DNA from: Polydactylus sextarius
Lineage: Eukaryota > Chordata > Actinopteri > Polynemidae
Direction: 5' to 3'
NCBI GenBank assembly: GCA_016801845.1
Contig: CM028913.1
Location: 22,038,065-22,102,064 of the forward strand
Length of the DNA: 64,000 bases
The notes beneath the pieces were generated by a model. It was given only the letters and a program-made list of their open reading frames with translations. It was not told the origin of the DNA and made no database searches. Below are positions 25,630 through 36,877 of this stretch, piece after piece; the first letter of the stretch is position 1, and the number at the start of each line of letters is the position of its first letter. Position numbers and translations under genes: made by a program.

Positions 25630-26665
25630 GCTACAAAAAGAAACAGAATAACCCCCAAAAATAAGCATTAAATCTCACAAAATGACCATAAAGAGATGCA
25701 TAAAGACTTCAAAGAGACACAAAACAACCAACGGTGACACAAAATGACCGCAAAGAGACACAAAATGATCACAAAAAGAAGCGTAAGGACTTCAAAGAGA
25801 CACAAAACAACTACCAAGAGATATTAAATTCCTCCAAAGAAACACAAAAGAACCAAAAATGCCACAAAATCATCAAACACAGATACCAAATAGGTGTGTA
25901 AGGAATTAGGAGAAAAGACAAACGCAACAACAAAAACAGACAAAATGACCACAAGGAGACGTAAACAACCACAGATGCAAAACAGCTACAAAGCGTTGCA
26001 CAAAGACAAAAGCATTACAACAAGGAGACATAAACAACTACGAGACAAAATTACCACAAAGAGACATAACAAGTACAAGGACATGAATAAGGACTTCAAA
26101 GATGCAAAATTACCACAAAGATACAGAAGAACTACAAGAAAACACAAAAAACTACAAACAATGACCACAAAGAGACACAAAACAGCTACAAAGGGAAGTG
26201 TAAGGACTTAAAAGAGACATAAAACAACCAGACAATGACCAAACAGACAAAATGACCATAAAGTACATGTAAACAACCTCAGAGAGACACAAAAGAGACA
26301 TAAAAGTGTCATGGAGATGCAAATCAGCTACAAGGAGATGCACAAAAATGACACAAAACAACTGCACAATAACACTAAAGATGCAAAATTATCACAAGGA
26401 CACACAAACAACTACAAAGAGACAGAAAACAGCTACAAAGAGCTGTATAAAGACTTCAAAGAGACACAAATCAACTACACAGTGACACAAAATAACTACA
26501 CAAAGATGCAAAACCACTTAAGAGAGAAATAAAGTGAGAACAAAATGAACATAAGATACAAACCAACTGCAAAGAAAGATATGCAAAGTAGCAACATAGG
26601 GTCAAAAAGCAAATACAAAGAGACAGAAAGCAACCAGAAAGAAACAATAAGATGCAAAACAAGAA
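25630..26665. repeat. degenerate A-rich satellite of about 1 kb
   Basis: Imperfect tandem variants of ACAAAGAGACACAAAACAAC-type units of about 20-25 bp, with words such as AAATGACCACAAAGAGACA and GACTTCAAAGAGACACAAAA recurring dozens of times. The plus strand is strongly poor in T. Frames predicted here (Lys/Thr/Asn-rich) are composition artefacts. Confidence 0.9.
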
Positions 26666-26820
26666 CAAATGATACAGCAGGTGGAAGTTAAAGGAGCCTT
26701 TAACATGTTTGTACCCAGAGGCCACAGTCTCACAATCCATCCATGGACTAAACTCCTACTGAAATATGGAGGATTCACTCAGTCAAGTGTGAAAAATACC
26801 AAAACTCCCACACATCTGGG

Positions 26821-26821
<1 letters not shown>

Positions 26822-26874
<53 letters not shown>
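26822..26874. repeat. (CA)26 tract beside the exon 5 donor
   Basis: A 53-bp uninterrupted CA tract. In ptpru pre-mRNA it is a GU repeat starting near intron position +26 after exon 5. Confidence 0.98.
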
Positions 26875-26876
<2 letters not shown>

Positions 26877-26899
26877 TTAGTCACCATTAAACCACTGAC

Positions 26900-27015
26900 C
26901 TCCAGCAGGAACTTCTCAGCCTCAGACGCCCTTCCAGCAGCAACACACTGGAAAGTGGCATTTTGCCCGGCGTTGACCTCCTCGTCTCCCAGTCTGGAGA
27001 AGTGCGGCGCCTTAT
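26900..27015 (-). CDS. ptpru: ptpru exon 5: first half of Ig domain
   Basis: A 116-bp exon with acceptor GTCTCTTCAG and donor GTCAGT. It completes the split Tyr codon and then encodes 38 residues beginning KAPHFSRLGDEEVNAGQN and ending EKFLLE on a codon boundary. This is the N-terminal half of the Ig-like domain next to the MAM domain; in family structures the two pack as one rigid unit. The first Ig cysteine is in ATFQC, and NAT is a glycosylation sequon. The length equals the family's exon 5. A long (CA) repeat (GU in the transcript) begins about 26 nt past the donor. Confidence 0.97.
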
Positions 27016-27639
27016 CTGAAGAGACAGAAAGAGAAACACACAGTGAGATCAAACGACTCCATTACCTTTCAGCTGTTCACAATACCAGTCGGCCTCATAG
27101 GACACGCTATTATCAGGAACTGTTGTTGTTGTTTTTTTCTCTTTTTTTTTTTTTTGAACGGCTAACTGGCTGTCAAACGTTTGTTCATAATTAACCTTAT
27201 TTCACCGTCATTCGCCAGGGACGGAGAGCTGTAACAGAAATTTCTGAGTGGAAAGATTGAAGCAACATTTAATTCAAGCATATTTTTTTTTTTACCAATT
27301 TATATTCAATTCACTGTGCTTTAATGAGTCTAGATAAGACTGTTCTGAGGAAGAAAAACAAGCAGCAGTGGAGAAAATGCACAATTGGTTTCAGTTTCCA
27401 GACTCAAAGAATAGATCTTTATGTCCATTATAACATTTAAATAATAGTGAAATATACACTTGTTAACAGTTTTTCTTATAACTTCGTTGCAGATTTAGAG
27501 GCAAGAACAAGAGAAATATCAGTCCTTCTACATTTTGACTAATAACGTCCCAGCATGCCGCATGGTGTTGCCAATGAGTCAGTGTGTGGGAGTAGCCCTC
27601 TGCACCCAACTCCATGATTAACAATAGACCAGAGAGAGC

Positions 27640-27960
27640 CGACCCCTGCGGCGCCAAATCACCGGGTAAACACCGGCGGAGCTGCCTGCCATCTCTGAGA
27701 GAGACGAGGCTGAGGACGAGTCAGACGTGTCACTCCGAGTGATTGACAGGACGAAATGGCGGCGGCGACTGAAGCGTCGGAGGAGGGAGAGAGAAACAAA
27801 TGTTTGGCTCTCACTCATTCCCCCTGCTTGGTTTTTTTAGAAACAACGTTGTTGTGCTATTCAGCAGCGGAGGGAGACGACAATTTGTTGAGCGTCGTTT
27901 TATACATTAAGGAGTAAAAGAAAAAAAAGGGAGACACAGCGGCGGCGTTGGCAACCCCAC
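27640..27960 (+). promoter_or_regulatory. CpG-rich patch with YY1-like box
   Basis: Dense in CpG (TGCGGCGCC, CACCGGCGGAG, ACAGCGGCGGCG) within an AT-rich intron. It contains GAAATGGCGGCGGCGAC, close to the YY1 consensus AAnATGGCGGC often found at vertebrate start sites. There is no TATA box. It could be an internal or antisense promoter, or a remnant of a transposed promoter; the sequence alone does not decide. Confidence 0.35.
27756..27917 (+). other. 53-codon ORF starting MAAATEASEEGE (uncertain)
   Basis: An open frame on the strand opposite ptpru, starting at the ATG of the ATGGCGGCGGCG box with a favourable A at -3 and G at +4, and ending at TAA. The N-terminus looks like a normal eukaryotic start (Met, three Ala, then acidic residues); the rest (for example CLALTHSPCLVFLETTL) is not recognised. 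It may be chance in a GC-rich patch. I recorded it because it begins exactly where a promoter-like box lies. Confidence 0.2.
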
Positions 27961-29364
27961 AGGTGGCCATGTTCCCTTTGAGAGACTCTCTCTCTCTTTC
28001 CTAAGGTTAATTCATAATTCATGCCTTAGAGTCAAACATAAACAAACAGCAAAATGAGTGTGAATGGGGAAAAACAGACCTCGCAGTTGGCAGGAGCTGC
28101 GGTGTTATACAGCTAAATGTGTCAGATCTTATCCTCAGGACTCTTTTAGCGTGATTAATATTTCATTGGACTGTAACACTGGTTTCAGAGTCAAAGACTA
28201 CGACTCGGGAGAACGCAACTAAAATGTCAACCATGCTTTTAACTACAGGAACTTGTTGAGCTTCTTTTTTTTTCGCTCCTTCCGTCTTTCTCCTCACACC
28301 GTTCCCTGCCAAGTATCACGGGGTGGTGGCCACATGCCACATCACAAGGCACGTTCAGGTCTTGATGAGAGTCTTAATTATTTAATAGCCACAGCGGGAG
28401 CATTTAGAAGATGCCATCTGCCGTCTGTGGGAGGAACGGGGCGGCCGACTGGGCGGTATGTGTGCACCGCCGCAGCCTGGTTGGACGGTTTTTGGTTGGT
28501 TGGGCGTTTGGTTGGTTGGTGTCCTTGTTCCTGAAAAAGTCCACGTCCAAACACTCCAGGGGAGATAACGACAGGAAATGTGTAAATATTAACACGGAGA
28601 TAAAACCGAATCCTGGGGGAAAAAAATATCCTTCAAACTCGTGTCAGTTATATAAGGCACTTGAAGGCAGAACAGAGTGTGTGTGTGTTAAATGTCCTAT
28701 GAGCCGACAAGAGCCCTTGTGTTTAGCAGTGGGTTGAGCAGAAGGAGGTGGGGGGGACGCTTTGTCCAGGTATTGAGCTCAGAGGGGGGTCGTAGTGAAT
28801 ATGTTTTACACGATGTCCTCAGGGGGCTAACAACACGCCCTCACTTTTACAAGCACTGACACAAAAATCCCCATGCTGCAGGTAAGGGACAAAAACAAGA
28901 AAAAAAAAAAAAAAAACACCCACCCTGAAGTGAAGGCATTTTGGTTAAAAAAAAAAAAAAAAAAGGTTTGAAATGTAGTTGCTTGATGTATAAAGTGACT
29001 CATGAAACTACAGCTTGCTTCCAGCTAAGGCCAGAAAACATGAAAGTATCAAAGTCTTCAGAGAGAGATCTCTGCGATTTAACAAATCAATTTGGCTGTC
29101 AAACACGGCCGCAGGCAAAGCAGCAAAGAGTGTGTGTTTTCAGGTGAGAGGCGACTCTTGGCATTTGGGTGTCACAGTGTTTTAATAGCGCTGCTGCTGC
29201 AGGACGCCTCAGGACAACCTGCAGTACTAATATTAAAAAGGTCAATCAGCCATTACTCTTCTCATGAATCCTATTTATGTTCCACGCTGCTTTGTAACAT
29301 GTTCCCCTCCCACCTACAGAAAAACCTCCAGGAATTGCAGCTCATTGTTAGAAGATGTACTTAC

Positions 29365-29446
29365 AGCAGGGGTAGTTCAGCACCATGATGTCATCTATGG
29401 CGATGTAACCTCGCCGCTCTCTGGAAACCGTCGCCTCGATCAGAAC
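29365..29446 (-). CDS. ptpru: ptpru exon 4: end of MAM domain
   Basis: An 82-bp exon, too short to show as a long open frame. It starts in phase 0 after a TTTTTGCAG acceptor and ends one base into a codon before GTAAGT. It encodes 27 residues: VLIEATVSRERRGY, then IAIDDIMVLNYPC. The G-x-I-A-I-D-D-I core is the conserved C-terminal signature of MAM domains, and the last cysteine closes a MAM disulfide. The length is the one expected for exon 4 of this family. The codon split with the next exon reads TAT (Tyr), where mammalian relatives have Asp or Ala as I recall. Confidence 0.96.
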
Positions 29447-32400
29447 CTGCAAAAAGGATGAAGACGTTTAATTCATAACCGCAGAAGCTGCAGCAGCTAA
29501 CCCAATGCTCTCAAAGCTACAAGCAATTTGTTAACACGTCAGGCTGCGTGGTTTCTCCTGCTCCTGGTCCTTGTTGGTGACAGATGCATTAATTAAAAAA
29601 AAAAAAACATCAGGTCCCCACGTCCGTGCATCTGTTGACTCACCCCAAGAAAACAACAAGCTGGACAATAAGAGAAATAAACAAAGAGATGAGAAAAGTT
29701 TTTGGCTCAGTCTGCAGGGGCCAAAAGGAAATAACAGCTTCATCAGGAAGCGAACACTGTGGCGCCTGAGTCATGAGTCCCGTTTCACATTCAGGGCACA
29801 AACAGCGATGGAGCCGTAAAAGCAGATAATACAAGTCTGCACAGGGCCATGAGACTCAGGGGAGGACAAACCTCCACACTGTCCTGAGGAACAATAAGCA
29901 GGACCAGAGGAAACCTAATCAATATCAAATCACCATCCTCAGTAATGGTGAGAGAGTTATGAGACACGAGGGTGATGTTTGTTTTCGCTGCACCAAGGAC
30001 AGTCCTTCATCCACATGTTTGATCGAAAATCTGCTTTGAGTTATTGTTTCTCATAATCCTCAGAGTAAATTATTACAACATGGCTCCAAACGCTGGGTCT
30101 TTTTACTCAAGAAACCAACAAATCTGACTGTTTGTCTCCTGACATGTTACATACTGTCACTTGTGCATCTATATACCGATAACACTGGGGCTGGGGACTT
30201 TTTATTTTGGCAAATTTTCCATATTGGTCCCAAAATGATGCAGTTTCAATGCTGATCCAGAAAACAATCTTTTTTTTTTCTTTCAGAATAAAAGTTTGCC
30301 AAAGATTCCCCAAAAGTTCTACTCCATTTTTTATTCAAATTATCTGACAGTTTAATGCTGATGTGGTTGAAAGCTCTGTATATTATGTGCATAAGTGGAT
30401 TAAGTTGCACCACATATACCTGCATAGATGATGTTATAGTTCTCATCCCTAACTGTTGCCAATTTGACTAAGAAGAGCGACCGACACTGTATTTTCAAAC
30501 TCGTGTAAACAACATCTAATGGTGTCGTGATTTCCATGTTGTCATTTGATGCAGGAGGAACATGAGAAAGTAAAATGTTCCTTTTTATGTAAAGCGAGCA
30601 AAGAGCAAAGCAGAAGACAGATATTTTGTTGTCCGTCCCATTCGACATGACATCTTGACAACATGACAAACTTTCACTTGAACTCAGTCATGAGCTCATT
30701 AGAATATGTAATGATGATATCACACTACCATCTTGAGGGAGTCGCTACAAACTTGACACCAGCGATTCGGATTCAATTTCTGTTGTCAATGGTCACAGTG
30801 ACCTCACAAAACATGTTTATGTCACAAACTTATGCACTAATTACCTCTAACTGGACTGACTGGTGGAGACAAACAACCACAAGGCTGTAGTTTTAGTTTT
30901 AATATGTTTTAAACTGGAAGTGAAATTGGAAAAAACGAGTGAGTGACCTTGATTTAACTTTTTGTTTGTTTGTTATTTGTTCTTTTTCAGGAATACAGAA
31001 TATTTTTTTCTACAAAACTCATTTTCTTTTTATCAAATAAATTCCAGTCATGTAGCATAATCCTCAATTGCATCATGATGAATTACTTTTTAACCAAAGA
31101 GCTTCTGTGCCGCTACAATAAAACAAACATAACAAGCCGATACTTGAGTCTCTGCACTGGATTAACAACAGTAGCATCATTATTTGTTATATGAAAAAGG
31201 TGAATAATCCATCCGTAGTGTCAGATTTCATCCAGCACAGAAAAGCGTTCACATCTTCACCACCTAAAACCTTCAATCCAACTGTGTTTGCACATCTAAA
31301 TTGATATTCACAACATCTGCGCGACCTCTGGCCCAAATTTCATCCTTCCACACTCAGCAGCACTGAGACCATCCACCTCCCTGGACGTAGACAAGCAAGA
31401 CATATGATTAAAGCAACAATCGTTGCGACAACATCCGCTGACCCCTAAAGGCTCCTCCACAGAACACAGCGCTGTGATGGGGATGCGAGGAGACTGGGGT
31501 CATTGAAAAAAACAGAGGAAAAAAAAGCAGCTCTGGACAAAATGATATGAGGAGAACCAGACGTGGAGGCTGCAGAGGAGAAAGGTGAAGAGGGGAGTGG
31601 GAGGAGGAGAGGTCCTGGCTGCTGGAGCTTCGCTCAGAGCTGAGTCAGAGTCAGACCCTGGTCTGGGTACAGCTGGCTGATCTGCTCCGGCTTGGGGACA
31701 GACGCTGAGGCTAATCTCCTCCTGCTAGATTCAGAATTGCTGTTTTGGTCTCAGGTGCTGCTGAAACAAGAACTGGAAGAGGCAAACGTTTAACATTTCC
31801 TGTTTTCATCACTTCTACTTTTATTAAGCTGAGACATTTTCTTAAAAGCCAACACAGGATAATATTTCTTCGCGTCCATCATCTCATTTTATGAAACAAC
31901 AATATTAACATCGATGATTAAAGCACAATATGCCTCAACACACTGACCCAAATTAGCTGTGTGAGCACACACTACCGTGCCATTAGACTAACATTAAAAT
32001 TAGACAGGAAACACTGATTAGGTTTAATGGTACACAGGGAAGAGAAAAAATGTCTTAGAGGTCTAATTGAAGGTGTTATTACTCTCCGCTGGGCTAAAGC
32101 ACTCAATAAGAGATTGATTGCCGGTTAATCCTCAGTCTTCTTAAGACAGGAGGTTATTAAGAGAGAGACATTCGGAGCATTTGTTTCAATAAACAACCGC
32201 CCAAGATTTTTATTGAAAGCCACTTTCCCAATGAAAATTTCTATAAGCCTGCGCTTTATCCTAATGAGAGGCTACTTTACTTTGAAATGATAAAAAAAAA
32301 TTAAAATGCAGGAATCGAATCATCTTGCGGAAGGAAGGAAGAAAAAAACAAACAAAAAGAAAGTGTGACACATTGTGATTTACGACTGATATGAAATGCA

Positions 32401-33154
32401 TATTAGGAGATCATATTACATTACCCTGTGATATTGGCTTTTAGAAGCAGTTGTTATGTACACAAATCAGAAGACGATTTATCTGGACCTATAAAACGAC
32501 TTCCGCCTCCTCCGCTCCACAGTCAGGGGACGCTATTAGGCAGAGAGCACTTCGACTCACCATTAGAGGCAGTCAGAGATAAATAACAGCTGAAGACACA
32601 ACATTAGGCGTCTCAACTTCATCTCTACCGCGTCTCGCTAAACCCTTTTCCCCAAGCCCACAGGTCTCTCAGCAGCCTGAAGCAGGAGATACTATCAGAG
32701 CCAGCTGAGACATGAGGATTTCTTATTTACAAGTCTTTGATGCGTCTCCTGCAGCTTCACATGCTTCTGCTTTTCCTTCTGAAGAAATTGAGTCTGATAA
32801 GAAAAACAACGTCGTAGTTGGGGGGTGAGGGGGTACTTGAAGTAAATTCATCTGGTCAGAGACGACTGCAACATGTGGAACATGTAAACATGACCTCAAA
32901 ATAAAAATAACAGTTCAACAGTTTATTCCTCTGCTGTTTGTACTAAGAAGTCAGCCAAATAGATTGACTATTTCACCAACACATTGGCTGCAACTCATTG
33001 GTATATTTTTGTCCTTGACCTCGAGGAAAGAAAAAAAAGTCAGACTGTTCATCGCTTCAACACTAACTGATTGATTTTCTTATCTTTGACACCGTAAAGT
33101 CAGGTGACAGGTGTATTTCTCTGTTAGAGTCGAGCCCAAACAGATTTCAGATCC

Positions 33155-33330
33155 AGGATCAGCTTTATTGGCCAGGGATGATACACAACGAATACACAAC
33201 GAATTTCACTTGGGTTCTTGTTGCTCTTTCTTTGCTTCAGTCTTCATATAAATAGAAATAAATAGATATAAACGAGGCACAAGAACAAGAAGAAAGAAGA
33301 AGAAAACACAACAAATCAAGTAAAGTCTGA
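33155..33330. repeat. degenerate retroposon patch
   Basis: ATCAGCTTTATTGGCCAGGG, ACACAACGAATTTCACTTGG and GTTCTTGTTGCTC resemble a common fish interspersed repeat whose full form reads 'TTTATTGGCCAAGT...AAGGAATTTGACTT'. An ATACACAACGA word is duplicated inside. Class uncertain. Confidence 0.45.
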
Positions 33331-33960
33331 TAATAAATCTCCTCCATCTTGAATTCTACATATTAATATTATTATTATTTCTCACTTTTAAGTATCTGAT
33401 ATTGTAAATGTATTTTTTTTTTTACTTTTTCTGTTTGTTACTTCTGGAAGAGAAACAATAAAACCTAACCTGAATTATCTCCACTACAACTGGACCAACA
33501 ACCTGTATCAACCTGTGTAGAAGAAGAATATCTTCCCACATGTTGATATACAGAATCAGTCAGGACACATTCTCACCAAACAGGAAATGTGGATCTTTGT
33601 CCGTTATTTCTCACCGAGACCGAAGTGTTTGATGAGCAGCGTGGACAGAAACAAGCCTCATCACGTGAGAAAATAAACCCCTCAGCGTTAATATGACATG
33701 ATGTGCGAGTATTTCATTATGAAAGACTTGAGAACCATCCCAACTTATTATTAAAGCCGCAACTCAACTCAGCTCAACAGGTAGGATGTAGAGGAAGTAA
33801 TAAAATGAATAATAAACGTTACATCGACTTGTGGGAAAAAAAAGAAGAAAAAAAAAGAAAAAAGCGGCGAAAGAGCAAAGAAAAGCAAGTTCGAAGAAGA
33901 TTCTGACATTTGGAAAGAAGCGAAGAGGAAAGAAGAAAGTGAGAAGATGTTGAAGATGAA

Positions 33961-34046
33961 GAGGAGGAGGAGGAGGAGGAGGAGGAGGAGGAGGAGGAGG
34001 AGGAGGAGGAGGAGGAGGAGGAGGAGGAGGAGGAGGAGGAGGAGGA
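33961..34046. repeat. (GAG)n triplet array, about 86 bp
   Basis: A perfect GAG/GGA array inside a longer purine-rich strand (about 33830-34046). On the transcript strand it is a pyrimidine-rich UCC tract. Serine- or proline-rich frames here are artefacts of the repeat. Confidence 0.98.
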
Positions 34047-34190
34047 CATGTCTCCGGCTCAGCTTTGGTTGGCAGTCTTGGAGGGCTGGATAACATCTTT
34101 AATATTTGATAACAAGGTTCTCCAGGTATTGCAAACACTTCTACCAATAAGAGGGGGAGTGGAAAAAAAGATGGCAATGTACACCAGATA

Positions 34191-34224
34191 CACACACACA
34201 CACACACACACATACACACACACA
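34191..34224. repeat. CA microsatellite (one interruption)
   Basis: 34-bp CA tract with a single CATA interruption. Confidence 0.97.
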
Positions 34225-34727
34225 TGACATCTTCAATCAAGACGCCTCAAGGTGATCGCACTCTCTGAAGATTTCCACACGGAAAATCCATTGAACTCCG
34301 AATCCCAATTTCTCAACTGTAATAAGAGGGAGTGATGTGTGTGTAATGCTTGTCATCCCCTGACATTAATATAAAGGATAACATGATGAGAGAGAATGTC
34401 GAGAAGCTGCGACAGATGATAAAATCTTCTAAAAAAAAAAAAGAAAAAAAAAAGTTCTCAGGCATTGAAAATTATTTTGCAAATCAGCAAACAGGTAAAC
34501 GTATGTAATCAGGAGGCGGTGATGTTGTTTTTTATTTGACGGTTTAAATCCTCTTAGTTTTGGTGATTATCCTTCCACTGTTTTTAATTACGCTCCACAA
34601 TGAGGTAAAAAAAAAAACGGAAAAACAAGGTATTTGGAGTTCAAGGGCAACCTCACATCTTGTATCTGTGCAGCAGCAAAGAGGCAACGCTGACATTTTA
34701 TTATCCAAGTTCTTCAGGCGAAGAACT

Positions 34728-34778
34728 GGAGGGTGGTGGTGGTGGTGGTGGAGGTGGAGGTGGAGGTGGAGGGGGGGG
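34728..34778 (+). repeat. G-rich (GGT)n(GGAGGT)n tract, possible G-quadruplex
   Basis: GGT repeats pass into GGAGGT repeats and end in a run of eight G. Many GG pairs with 1-nt loops plus the G run could fold as a quadruplex on the plus strand. Confidence 0.85.
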
Positions 34779-35618
34779 CCTCTAATATGACCTGAAATCT
34801 AATAAGACACGAAAAAGCCTGCGTCTTCTCCTGGGATTTATTTTCACTGAGAAACAAAGATAAGACGCGTCTGTTCTCCACCTCTGCTCTGCTAAAGAAG
34901 GTGAATCTGCCGATCACTTAAAAAATCCTGAATGATCGTATTAAAACTTGCCACGAAGTCGATAACAAACCAGAAACTCTTTTGAAATATATATATAAAG
35001 AAAAAAAGTCTTGAACTGCAGCAGCAGACTCCCTGATGCTGGTTAACAACAGAACAATAAGACGCTTTTAAAGAAAACATTCAGCCTTCTCCACTCACAC
35101 GTCTCTGTTTCATCGATGTAAACTGTCGAATACATGAATTTGTATGGGTATTTTTCTTTGTACCTGAAGAAGCAGCACAAGATTGGATGTGTTAAATATA
35201 AAAGTGATATGAGAAGAAGACGGTGAAGAAGTAGTGGCTTAAATTAGATAATTATTCATTAACTGTGCCAATTCTCGTTATCTGAATCTCCAATATTTAG
35301 CAAATTTAATCCAATAAATTGAACGCCGACCCTACATGAGATAAAAGCCAGGCCATTAGCAGTTGAAGCTGTTCTATTAAAAGGCAGTAGTGTCAATACT
35401 AATTTAAGTGTTAGACCCATCTCTGTTCTCCCTGCTCTGTTTGTCCTGTCTTCAGAGTCATCGACTCCTCCTCATAAGCCCATTATAAACCTCCCTCTCT
35501 GCACCGGAGCTGCTCGTTTGGCAGCCGCAGCACATTTCTGACTCACCTATGAGCCATCACTGTTTACTGGGACGCCTGCACGATCGCTAGACAAGAGATG
35601 CACACAACTCCACCGAGA

Positions 35619-35653
35619 GAGGAGGAGGAGGAGGAGGAGGAGGAGGAGGAGGA
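35619..35653. repeat. (GAG)n triplet array, short
   Basis: Perfect 35-bp GAG array followed by imperfect GGA/GAC words; a smaller companion of the array 1.6 kb away. Confidence 0.97.
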
Positions 35654-36529
35654 AGGAGAAGAGGACGACGTGAGGAACTGAACAGAACAACTAAGTACAC
35701 ACAAATTTAACACAGCTTGAGCAAAGACAGAAGAAGGCGAGGCAGGATAATACGTGTTATTATTGTATTTGTGACTTATCTGTCCTGACGCTAGCTGTTA
35801 GCTCGAATATTTTCAGCTCGTTCATTGTCAAAAAATGTGAGAGCAGCAGCCTATTTAATACGTTTAATAAGGGTATTGTTAAAGTATTGATTCCCTCTAA
35901 AAAGAAAATAATCCAGCACTGAGGATTTTTATTATTTGTCGTAAAGCTGAGCAGAGGAGCTGGCAGGAGTCCTCGCTAACTCAGGAGAAGGTGTGACAGA
36001 CAGTGGCACTAATTAACAGACCCAAAATTAAAAGTGGTTTTCCCAATAGATGGTTTTCTTTCAAAAAAAAAAAAAAATTAACTCAGTTTTAAATGTAGGT
36101 CAATGACTATGAAGGATACTAAAGTTTAACAGGACAAAAGACAGATTATTTTGTTGGCATTTAAAGATACATTTTGGGAACATTTAGTTTCTTGGCTAAA
36201 ATTAAAGAAGTAGATCAATCCCAGTCTCCTCGTCATATCTGGATCCTGAATAATGTATGAAAGGAGGACGAACAGGAGGCGATTAGCTTAGCTGAACAGA
36301 ATGAAGAAGAAAAAAAGATACTCTGCCTCTTTTCATACATGAAAAATAAAGCTAAATGAATAACATGATGTATCTAATTTTGTTTAATCTCCTGAAAATT
36401 CCCAATGGAGCCAAGTACTTTCTAGGAAAAGTAGCTAAATGTTGCTAGGTGGTGTAATAAGACAATTAGCATATTTCTGGCATTATTAGATCATATGGGA
36501 ATATGGGACTTTCCCTCTCTGCTCATATC

Positions 36530-36625
36530 ATCAGACTTTATGTAACGATGGACACAAAGCTGAATATTGAATTTCCCCTTTGAAGGATTAGTAAAAGTCA
36601 AATCTAATCTAATCTAAGATAAGAC
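36530..36625 (+). mobile_element. retroposon 3' tail ending in AATCT repeats
   Basis: GAATTTCCCCTTTGAAGG, ATTAGTAAAAGTC and AAATCTAATCTAATCTAAG form the LINE/SINE-type terminus 'TTTCCCTTTGAGGGATTAATAAAGT' plus short repeats that is widespread in teleosts. Only the tail is clear. Confidence 0.55.
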
Positions 36626-36877
36626 ATCTGTATCACCCCTGGTGGCTGATGCATAAATCCCATCAACCCTTCAAGTGCAGGTAGTTCAAATCAGGCTGAT
36701 GATCAAGTGATGAGTTTGTTTTGTTTTTGTTTTTTTAATATTGGACTAACAGATGAGATTGTGATCCAACAACAACACTTTGGTTTCTGTACAGATTGAA
36801 GTGGTGACACAAAAGAATTGAGATACCAATCTTCTAATCTAACTCTCAACAAGAAAATTCTAATTAACAACAAACCC

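Larger units (their letters stand above)
19829..26899 (-). other. ptpru: intron 5
   Basis: Repeat-rich. In order along the plus strand it holds a LINE 3' end, an 18-copy CA tract, a second retroposon tail, a Rex3/RTE-like fragment interrupted by a TA palindrome, a CpG-denser patch at about 24540-24830, and the roughly 1-kb degenerate satellite. A 53-bp CA tract ends 25 bp from exon 5. No further exon is recognised. Confidence 0.75.
27016..29364 (-). other. ptpru: intron 4
   Basis: Short intron. Its notable content is a CpG-rich patch at about 27640-27960 with an ATGGCGGC box, and a GC-box-like GGGGCGG near 28439 followed by GGTTGGTT repeats. Two A runs lie near 28898-28916 and 28948-28964. 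No repeat family is recognised. Confidence 0.7.

Noticed and set aside
25894..26740. Lys/Thr/Asn-rich frames on the plus strand and Leu/Cys-rich frames on the minus strand.
   Set aside because: Products of the degenerate A-rich satellite composition.
33764..34240. 158-codon proline-rich frame and overlapping serine-rich frame.
   Set aside because: Translation of the GAG/CTC array and flanking low-complexity sequence; no splice or coding context.
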